DNA of 38,508 nucleotides from Streptomyces antarcticus (lineage in GTDB: Bacteria; Actinomycetota; Actinomycetes; Streptomycetales; Streptomycetaceae): NCBI RefSeq assembly GCF_026627255.1, contig NZ_JAPNLM010000032.1, forward strand, positions 34,219 to 72,726, written 5' to 3'. How positions within the stretch are numbered: position 1 is the first letter of the stretch; every line of letters starts with the position of its first letter. Below are positions 1 to 9,100 of this stretch, one piece after another. The position numbers and the translations under genes were made by a program. The notes beneath the pieces are model-generated. The model was not told where the DNA came from. It saw only the letters and a list, made by a program, of their open reading frames with translations, and did no database searches.

Positions 1-454
1 TCCCCGTCTCGGGTGAAGTCGACCCGGAACGGATGGCCGAACTGCGGACGCTCGACGACATCGCCGGCTTCCTCGCTTCCGCCTCCGGCACATCCACCCC
101 CGCCCCCGCCCCGGTGGCCGTTCCCGCGGTGGCCGAGGCTCCTGCTCCCGCCCCTGTCGCGGCTTCGGCTGAGGTCGACGCCGCGGTGCTGAGTGCCTTG
201 CTTGAGGTAGTGGCGGAAAAGACTGGCTATCCGGTGGAAATGCTCGAGCCCGGCATGGACGTCGAAGCCGACCTGGGCATCGACTCGATCAAGCGGGTCC
301 AGATCATGGGCGCCCTGCAAGAGCGATTCCCCGTCTCGGGTGAAGTCGACCCGGAACGGATGGCCGAACTGCGGACGCTCGACGACATCGCCGGCTTCCT
401 CGCTTCCGCCTCCGGCACATCCACCCCCGCCCCCGCCCCGGTGGCCGTTCCCGC
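1..454 (+). repeat. Tandem ACP-coding repeat, 327-bp period
   Basis: Bases 1-127 and 328-454 are identical base for base, giving a 109-codon period that covers the end of one ACP plus the following Pro/Ala linker. The identity at silent positions indicates recent duplication or gene conversion among the tandem ACPs. The array continues to the left of the window, so the ACP count is unknown. Confidence 0.95.
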
Positions 455-2948
455 CGCCGCGCAGGCTCCGCTCGTCGTCACGTACCCCGAGGCGAACGGC
501 GTCGGGCGGACCTTCGCCGCCCTACGCGAACTGCCCGCGCCCTGCCGAGTGGTGGGGGCCTACGCCGAGCGGCGGACCGCGCTCGTCCTGGACGACGGGT
601 CGAAGACGGCCCCGGCTCTGGTCGACGGGCTCCGGGCCGACGGCTGGAGGGTGGAGGTCGTCGGACTTCCGGGCGCCACCGCGTTCGCGGGGGAGGCCGA
701 CTCCGTCCGGTCGCTGCGTACCTGGGACGAGGCCGAACTCGCCGGGGCCGTCACGGCCGAGCGGCTCGACCTCGTCGTGCAGATGGCCGTCGAGGGCGGC
801 CGGGAGTGGGCAGACGCGGCCCGCCGCCTGACGCACACCGTCCTCGTCGCCAAGCGGACCCAGGCACCGCTGAAGGCCGCGGCCTCGGCCGGCGGCAGGG
901 CCGCGTTCATCGCCGTGACCCGGCTGGACGGTGCCAACGGCTACCGCGGCAGCGGCACCGGGGCAGCCCTGCTGGGAGGTGTGAGCGGTCTCGTCAAGAC
1001 GCTGGCGATCGAGGTCCCGGCCTTCTTCACCCGGACCGTCGACTTCGCTCCCGGCCTGGACGACCGCACCGTCGCGGCCCGCTTCCTGGACGAGATCCAC
1101 GACGTGTCGACCGATATCGCCGACGTGGGCCACGACACCGAAGGCCGGCGGACCGTCGTACCGTCCGCCGAACCGCCCGCCGCCCACGTGGCGGCCGTAC
1201 CCGAGATCGGCGCGCAGGACCTGCTCGTCGTCACGGGCGGCGCCCGCGGGATCACCGCGGACTGCCTCCAGGCGCTGGTGGAGGCCCGCCCCGCGGGCCT
1301 GCTCCTGCTCGGACGCAGCCAGGTGGGCACCGAGCCCGACTGGGCGCGGGGTCTGGAGGGCGCGGCGCTCAAGGGCGCCATCGTCAAGAGGATCACCGCC
1401 GTGGGAGAGAAGCCCACTCCGCGAGGGGTCGAGGCGGTCTACCGCGAGGTGACCGGCAGCCGTGATGTCCGGGCCAACCTCGACCGGCTGCGGGCGACCG
1501 GCGCGAACGTCGAGTACCTCGTGGTCGACATCACCGACGCCGCCGCGGTCCGCGACGCCCTCGCACCGTACGCGGCCCGCGTCACCGGCGTCGTGCACGG
1601 CGCCGGCGTCCTGGCCGACCGTCTGATCTCCGACAAGACCCCGGAGGAGATCCAGCGGGTCCTCGGCACGAAGCTCCTCGGCCTCGGCCACGTCCTGGAC
1701 GCGCTCCGCGGCACGGCCGCCCTGCGCCACCTGGTGTTCTTCTCCTCGGTCGCCGGGTTCTTCGGCAACCGGGGCCAGTCGGACTACGCCGTGGCGAACG
1801 AGGCCCTCAACCGGCTCGCCGTACGCCTCAAGCACGAGCTCCCCTCGGCCCGGGTGACCTCCGTCAACTGGGGCGCGTGGGACGGCGGGATGGTCACCGA
1901 CGACCTGCGCGCGATGTTCGCCTCGCGCGGTGTGGCGCTGGTGCCGGTCGCGACCGGTGCGGGCATGTTCGCCGAACAGTTCACCGCCGCACGCGGACAG
2001 GACACGGTCATCGTCGCCGGCCCGCTAACGCCGCTCTCCGCGCCGCCCGCGGCCGACGAGTCCGCCCCGGCTTCGCTGCTCATCGACCGTACGCTCGCGG
2101 ACATCGCCGCCGAACCCGTACTCGCCGACCACGCGATCGACGGCAAGCGGGTGCTGCCCGCCACCGCCGCGCTGGGCGCGCTGGTCAACGCGACGGAGCG
2201 GGTCACCGGCAAGCCGGTGACCGAGGTGGCCGCGTTCAAGGTCTTCAAGGGCCTGGTGCTGGACCCGGCCGAGGGCGAGGGCCCGGCCGCCTCACGGCTG
2301 AGGCTGTTCATCGAGCCCGGAGCGGCCACCCGTCCCGGCACCGTCGAGGTACTGGCCTCCGCCGTGGACGACGCCGGACGGAGCCGGCCGTCGTACGGAG
2401 CACGGCTCGGCACGGGTACGCCCGCCGCCCCCGCGGACCGGCCCGACCTCGCCCGTGCCGCCCGCGAGGCGACCCGTACGGACGCGACCCCCTTCTACCG
2501 GGACGGCACGCTCTTCCACGGCCCCGCGCTCCGCGGCCTGCGCTCGGTCCTCGTCAGCGAGGAGCGACTGCTGCTCCTCGGCGCCCGGCTCGCTGACGGG
2601 CGGCCGGCGCGCGGTGCCTACCACGGACGGTTCCACAGCCCCGTACTGGCCGATCTGCTGCTCCAGTCCGCGCTGGTGTGGGTGCGGCGGTTCCGCAACC
2701 GGGCCTGCCTGCCGATGGAGGTCGCCAGTGTCCGCTTCCACGCGGAACTCCCCGTCGACCAGGAGTTCCTGATCGCCGTGGAGAACGTGGTCGCCGGACC
2801 GAGCGGCATCTCCTGCTCGGTCACCGCTCTGGACCGCGAGGGCCGTGTGCTCCAGGTGCTGGACGGGGTCTCCCTTGTGGAAGACCCGCAGCTGGAGGGC
2901 AAGTTCGGGGCGGTCGAGCGCACCGGGACCGCGTCCGTCTCGGTCTGA
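1..2948 (+). CDS. pfaA: PfaA-like PUFA synthase subunit, 3' part (ACP-ACP-KR-DH)
   Basis: The reading frame is open from the window edge, so this is the C-terminal part of a larger subunit; the ATG at 33 is an internal Met inside an ACP. Visible in order are the tail of one ACP, a Pro/Ala linker, a complete ACP with the phosphopantetheine Ser in GIDSIKRV (codon 285-287), a KR structural half, a KR catalytic half (VTGGARGI near 1230, SSVAGFFGNRGQSDYAVANEALN near 1740-1810), and a C-terminal dehydratase-like hot-dog domain with DHAIDGKRVLP (His codon 2130-2132). In known Pfa systems PfaA is KS-MAT-ACPn-KR-DH and elongates the chain with iterative reduction; the missing KS and MAT should lie upstream. 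It heads the operon with the PfaC-like, PfaD and PPTase genes. The family call is firm; the chain length and product cannot be read from it. Confidence 0.93.
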   Translation, partial: PVSGEVDPERMAELRTLDDIAGFLASASGTSTPAPAPVAVPAVAEAPAPAPVAASAEVDAAVLSALLEVVAEKTGYPVEMLEPGMDVEADLGIDSIKRVQIMGALQERFPVSGEVDPERMAELRTLDDIAGFLASASGTSTPAPAPVAVPAAAQAPLVVTYPEANGVGRTFAALRELPAPCRVVGAYAERRTALVLDDGSKTAPALVDGLRADGWRVEVVGLPGATAFAGEADSVRSLRTWDEAELAGAVTAERLDLVVQMAVEGGREWADAARRLTHTVLVAKRTQAPLKAAASAGGRAAFIAVTRLDGANGYRGSGTGAALLGGVSGLVKTLAIEVPAFFTRTVDFAPGLDDRTVAARFLDEIHDVSTDIADVGHDTEGRRTVVPSAEPPAAHVAAVPEIGAQDLLVVTGGARGITADCLQALVEARPAGLLLLGRSQVGTEPDWARGLEGAALKGAIVKRITAVGEKPTPRGVEAVYREVTGSRDVRANLDRLRATGANVEYLVVDITDAAAVRDALAPYAARVTGVVHGAGVLADRLISDKTPEEIQRVLGTKLLGLGHVLDALRGTAALRHLVFFSSVAGFFGNRGQSDYAVANEALNRLAVRLKHELPSARVTSVNWGAWDGGMVTDDLRAMFASRGVALVPVATGAGMFAEQFTAARGQDTVIVAGPLTPLSAPPAADESAPASLLIDRTLADIAAEPVLADHAIDGKRVLPATAALGALVNATERVTGKPVTEVAAFKVFKGLVLDPAEGEGPAASRLRLFIEPGAATRPGTVEVLASAVDDAGRSRPSYGARLGTGTPAAPADRPDLARAAREATRTDATPFYRDGTLFHGPALRGLRSVLVSEERLLLLGARLADGRPARGAYHGRFHSPVLADLLLQSALVWVRRFRNRACLPMEVASVRFHAELPVDQEFLIAVENVVAGPSGISCSVTALDREGRVLQVLDGVSLVEDPQLEGKFGAVERTGTASVSV

Positions 2949-2961
2949 CCCCGCTCGGACG

Positions 2962-2999
2962 CGGGTCCGGGCCCCGGATTTCCCCGGGGCCCGGACCCG
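2962..2999 (+). terminator. GC-rich hairpin after pfaA-like gene
   Basis: A 16-bp perfect stem (2962-2977 with 2984-2999) with a six-base loop lies 13 bases after the stop codon. There is no T-run, so it may be an attenuator or an mRNA-stabilising hairpin within the operon rather than a full terminator. Confidence 0.55.
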
Positions 3000-3024
3000 G
3001 ACCCGCCCCACCCGGACGACCGCG

Positions 3025-3080
3025 TCCCGACCCCGACCCCGACCCCCGACCTCGAACCCGACCCCGACCCCGACTCCCGA
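3025..3080. repeat. CCCCGA-type hexamer microrepeat
   Basis: The spacer before the PfaC-like gene is a degenerate run of CCCCGA and TCCCGA hexamers. It is non-coding and lies between the hairpin at 2962-2999 and the GGAGG ribosome binding site at 3101-3105. It is probably replication-slippage DNA and no function can be read from it. Confidence 0.7.
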
Positions 3081-3116
3081 ACCGATCCACTCGGACACCC
3101 GGAGGCTGACCCAACC

Positions 3117-6100
3117 ATGGGCAAGTACGCGATCGTCGGCCTGGCCTGCCTCTTTCCAGGGGCGGGAACACCCGATGACTACTGGCGCAACCTGATCGGC
3201 GGCGTGGACTCGCGCACCGACGGGGACGACCGGATCTTCGGGCACGCCCCGCAGGTCCGGGAGACCGACCCGGAGGACAGGCACCGCATCTACTGCACCC
3301 GGGGCGGTTTCCTGCGCACGTACGACGAGACCGCGGGCGCCGCGGGTACCGCGGGCATCTCCGGGTTCGATCCGAAGGGATATCTCCTTCCCCCCGACTA
3401 CCTGGCCGGCCTGGACCGCTCGTTCCACTGGGCGCTCCAGGTGGCCGGGGACGCACTGGCCGACGCGGGACATCCCCCGACCGCGGACGGCCGGTACGGT
3501 CGGAGGACCGGGGTGGTGTTCGGGAACTACCCGTTCCCCACCCCGGCCTCCGGGCGGTTCGCCGGTGAGTTCTGGGACTCCGCCGTGGCCCGGGGCCTCG
3601 CGGACGCCGGGCTGGCGGTACCCGGCGACGCGCTCGCGTCCGACGCCGCCGACGAGCCGGGCGCGGTCACCGCGCACAACCTGTGGGCGGGCGGCATGCC
3701 GTCCCGCGTGGTGGCGGCGGCCCTCGGCCTGGAAGGGCCGCGGTTCACCCTCGACGCGGCCTGCTCCTCCGCCCTGTACGCGCTGAAGCTGGCCTGCGCC
3801 CACCTGGAGACCGGACGCGCCGACCTCATGCTCGCGGGCGGCGTCTGCGCGCCCGACCCGACCGTGATCCACCTGTCCTTCTCCGACCTGAGGGCCTACC
3901 CGCAGGACGGTTTCAGCCAGCCCTTCGACGCCCGCTCCCGAGGCATCGTGACGGGGCAGGGCGCCGCGATGATCGCGGTCAAGCGGCTCGCCGACGCACG
4001 GCGCGACGGCGACCGCATCTACGCAGTCATCGACGCCCTCGCCCTGACCAACGACGGCCCGGGCAAGCACCTCCTCGCGCCGAACGAGGCCGGGCAGCTC
4101 GCCGCGTACGACCTCGCCTACCGCGAGGCGGGCGTCGACCCGTCCGCGATCCAGTACCTGGAGTGCCACGCCACCGGCACTCCGCTCGGCGACACCACCG
4201 AACTCGCCGGAGCCGAGGCCTTCTTCGGCCGCGGCCCGCTGCTGGGCTCGGTGAAGGCCAACATCGGCCACCTGCTGACCGTGGCCGGCATGTCCAGCCT
4301 CCTCAAGGTCGTACTGTCCCTGTCGCACGGGGTGATCCCGCCGACGATCGGTGTGGAGAAGCCGCTGCCCGACACGATCGCCGACCGGGTCGTGCGCGAG
4401 GCCGTGAACTGGCCGGAGCCGACTCCCGGCGCTCCCCGCCGGGCGGGTGTCTCCGCCTTCGGCTTCGGCGGTACGAACGCCCACGTCGTGCTGTCGGCGC
4501 CGCAAACCGAGTCAGCCGCGCAAGCCGCCGAGGCCACTTCACCCGCGGAGCCCGTGGAGCCACCGCCGCTGGCAGTGATCGGCATGGGTGCCCACTTCGG
4601 CTCCTTTGCCACCCTCGACGCGTTCGAACGCGCCGGATACGACGGGCTGGGCGCCGTACGGGACCTGCCCGAACAGCGCTGGCGCGGCTTCGAGACCGTA
4701 GAGAACGGCCCCCTGGACCGGGCCGGCCTGGGCGCGGACGCGGCCCCCCGCGCCGCCTACATCGAGGACTTCGAGGTCGACACCACCTCGTACCGCATCC
4801 CGCCCAAGGACCTCGACCACTTCAACCAGCAGCAGCTGCTGATGATGCGCGTCGCCGAGGAGGCGCTGCGCGACGCCGGATACGAGCGCAAGCGCCCGGG
4901 CGCCGCCGCCGAAGGCTCCCGCCCGCGCCGGATCGGCGTGGTCATCGGCATGGAGATGGAGCCCAGCGCGCACGGCCACGGCTCCCGCTACGAACTGGGC
5001 CGCAAACTGGCCGAATGGTGCGCGGCGGCGGGCGTCGAACCCTCCCCGCAGCAGCTGGCGGCCCTCACCCGCGCCGCACGCGACGGGGTCCACGACTCCA
5101 TCGAGCCGAACGAGGTCCTCAGCTACATCGGCAACATCATGGCCAGCCGGGTCTCCTCCCTGTGGAACCTCACCGGCCCCTCCTTCACCCTGTCCTCCGA
5201 CAGCGCGGTCGGCGTCGAAGCCCTCGACGTGGCCCGGCTGCTGCTGCTCGACCCCACCATCGAGGCCGTGCTCGTCGGCGCGGTCGACCTGGCCGCCGGA
5301 CCGGAGAACACCCTCGCGCGTGAACTGCTGGAGCCGGGGACCGTTCGCGACGGGCTGCGGATCCTCGGCGAGGGTGCCGGCGCCGTCCTCGTGACCCGGC
5401 CGGATTCCGTACCGCAGGGGCACCGGGTGTACGCCACGGTCGAGTCGATCGCCGTGCACCACGCACCGGACGTCGGCCCCGCCGTCCGCGGCGAGCTCGT
5501 CGAACGGGCCGCCCAGGACGCGCTCGCCGCGGCCGGCCTCGGCCCGGCCGACGTCGAACTGGTCGAGGCCGGCGGCGCGCACGCGGCCGAGGTCGCCGGG
5601 CTCGCCCGCGTCTGGACCGGGAGCCGGGCGGGCGCGGAGCTGCGTACGGCCCTGTCCTCGGTCCGCTCCTCCGTCGGGGACACGGGCTGTGCCTCCGGTC
5701 TCGCCGGGCTCATCCGGGCCGCGCTCTGCCTGCACCACGCCTACTTCCCCGTGGCCCCGGACGGCATCACGGCCGACGCGATCGACGGCTCGGCCTTCTT
5801 CCTGGCCGCCGACTCCCGGCCCTGGCTGCGCGCCCACCGCGACGGCCGGCGCGCCGCATCCGTCAGCGTCGTCGGCACAGCGGGCAGTCACGCCCACCTC
5901 GTACTCACCGGCGGGCAGGTCCGCGGCGAGATCGCCGAGGCCGACTGGAGCCGCTCCGGCGGAGGACTGGTCGTACCGGTCGCCGCGGACGACTTTGACG
6001 CACTGCTTGGCCGGCTGGGCGAACTGCGCGCGGCGATCACCGCCGACGGCGCCGGGACCCCGGACTGGGCGACGGAGTTCACGGACCGGCCGGCCGAGGT

Positions 6101-9100
6101 CAAGGCCGTACTGGTGGCCGAGGACCCGGCCGGACTCGTCCGGCAGATCGACCAGGCGCTGAAGGACCTCCCCGGAGTGTGGAGCTCCGGCGGCGAGTGG
6201 TCCTCCCCGTCCGGCAGCTGCTTCACCGCGAAGCCACTGGGGCCCGGGGCCAAGGTGGCCTTGGTCTTCCCCGGTGCGTTCAACTCCTACCTGGGACTGG
6301 GGCGGGCGATGTTCCGGGCCTTCCCCGGACTGCTGCCGCGCTTCGAGGCCCAGGCCGAACGCCCCGCCGACCTCTTGCGCGGCACCGCGCTCTACCCCCG
6401 TTCGCGCGGACCGCTGGGCCGGCGCGAACTGATGGCGCTCGAAGGCAACCTCGTCGAGGACATCCCGCTGATGCTGGCGGCCGGCACCAGCTACGCCCTG
6501 CTCTCCACCGACCTGGTACGGGAGGTCCTGGGCGTCCCGGTGCACGGCGCCTTCGGCTACAGCCTGGGCGAGAGCAGCATGCTCTTCGCCACCGGCGGCT
6601 GGATCAAGAGCGCGCGCGGCGACGAGAAGATCAGCGCCTCGCCGCTCTTCGTCGACATGCTGCGCGGACCCAAGCGGACCGTACGCACCCTGTGGAGCCT
6701 GGGGGAGGAAGTCCCGGACTCCGAGGTGTGGGCCACCCATGTGCTGCTCGCGCCCGCCGAGGACGTACGGGCGGCCCTGCCGCGCTACGACCGGGTGTTC
6801 ATCACGCACGTCAACACACCGCAGGAGACGGTCGTCGCGGGCGATCCCGCACAGTGCCGCGACCTGATCGAGGAGCTGGCCTGCCGCAGCGCCCGCTCGC
6901 CCGCGAATCACGTGATGCACTGCCCCGTGGTGGACGGGGTCCTCACCGATCTCGCCGACCTCAACCGCTACCCGACGGGCGACGTGGGGGACCTGGTCCT
7001 CTACAGCAGCCGGCACTACGCGCCGGTGACGGACTTCGACGCGGACGCGGTGGCCGGCAACATCGCGGTGACGCTGCGCGAGACGGTGGACTTCCCGCGA
7101 CTGGTGCGACGCGCCCACGAGGACGGCTACCGCTGCTTCGTCGAGGTCGGCCCCAGCAGCACCTGCGCGCGCTGGATCCACGAGACCCTGGCCGGGGAAC
7201 CGCACCTGGCGGTGTCGGTCGACCGGCGGGGCGCCCGGGGGGCGACGGACATCGCCCGCCTCGCCGCCCGCCTCGCCGCGTACGGCATCCCCGTGGACCT
7301 CGGCGCCTTCGCCCCCCTCCCGCACGGCCGCCCTTCGCCGGGCCTGCGGGCCTTCCCCACGGGCGGCGCCCCGGTCCCGCCCCTGGTGGCGGCAGCCGCC
7401 GCCCCGACCGTCGGTTCCCTGGCCCCAGCCCGGCCGCGGCCGACCAAACCCGTCACCGCCGCGGCCGTGCCCGTCCCCACCGCCGTGCCGAGCCCGGCTC
7501 CGGCCGCCGCTCCGGCTCCGACTCCGGCTCCCGCACCCGCCGTCGTACCCCCGTACCCCGCCCCCACCATCCCCGCAGTCCTGCCCGCCCGCCCCGCCGT
7601 TCCGGTCGTGGCACTGGCGGGCGGACACCCGGGGGAGGCCGAACCCGCCGCAGGGGCGCAGGGCCTCCTCACTGCCGATCCGGTGCCTGCCCAAGGCTCC
7701 GCAACCACCACGGAATGGGACACCGCGATGCCGACCCACCCCTCCGCGCAGCCGCAGGCGCCAGCCCTGGCACTGGAACGGGAGCCCATCACGATGATCC
7801 CGGCCGGTGCCGTGGCGCCGCCGGCCGGGCCGCGCCCGACCACCCCCGACACCCCCTCAGGGCGAGCCGTCCCCGGCGCGCCCCTGCCTGTACCCCCGCC
7901 CGCGCGGACCCCGGCGAGCGCCGGCGAGGAGACCACCGCCACCCTGCTGCGCGGGCTCCGCAGCGAGATGCTGGAGGCGCACCAGGAGGTGCTCCGGGCC
8001 CAGCGCGACCTGCGGAACCAGCTCGTCGCCCTGCTCTCCGCCGGTGCCACCGCCCCGACGGCCGCGACGCCCGCGACGACCCCGGTACCCGTGACACCCC
8101 CGACGCCCCGCCCGCCCAAGCCCAAGGGCGTCGTCTGGGACGAGCACGATCTGCTGGAGTTCGCGACCGGGAAGATCGGCAACGTCTTCGGCCCCCGCTT
8201 CGCGGAGATCGACGGCTACCGCCGCCGCGTCCGGCTGCCCGCCCCGCCCTACCACTTCGCGACCCGGGTCACCGCCCTGGAGGCCGAACCGGGCGAGTTC
8301 AAGCCCTCGTTCATCCGTACCGAGTACGACGTACCGGTCGACGCCTGGTACGCCGTCGACGGACAGGTCCCCCCGGCCGTCACCATCGAGGCCGGCCAGT
8401 GCGACCTGCTGCTGATCAGCTACCTCGGCGCCGACTTCACAAACCGCGGCGACCGGGTCTACCGGCTGCTCGACAGCAGCCTCAGCTTCGTCGGCGACCT
8501 GCCCCGCGTCGGCCAGACCCTGCGCTACGACATCTGGATCGACCAGTTCGTGCAGCAGGGCGACACCCTCCTCTTCTTCTTCCACTACGACTGCTACGCC
8601 GACGGCGAGCTGATCCTCAAGCTCGACAACGCCTGCGCCGGCTTCTTCACGGACGAGGAACTGGAGAGCTCCTCCGGCATCCTCCAGGCGAAGGTCCGCC
8701 CGCCCGTCGGCGACGGCACCTTCTCCGGATCCAGCGCGTTCAAGCCGCTCGCCCGCACCGACCGCACCTCGCTCACCGCCGGGGACCTGGCACGGCTCGG
8801 CGAGGGGCGGATCGCCGAGGTGTTCGGTCCGGGGCACCGCCAGCCCGACGGCTGCAACACCTCCCTGAGGCTCCCGACCGAGCAGCTGCGCATGGCCGAC
8901 GAGATCACCCTCCTCGACCGCAAGGGCGGCCCCGCGGGGCTGGGCCGGATCGAGGCCGTCAAGCACCTCGTCCCGGACGGCTGGTACTTCACCAGCCACT
9001 TCCCGGACGACCCGGTCCTGGCCGGCTCGCTCGTCGCGGAGGGGGCCGTGCAGCTCCTGGAGGTGTACGCCCTCTCCCTCGGCCTGCACCTGTGCTTCCC

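Noticed and set aside
33..35. ATG at 33 as the start of the first gene
   Set aside because: The frame is open to base 3 and the upstream codons continue an ACP that is repeated identically at 328; it is an internal Met.
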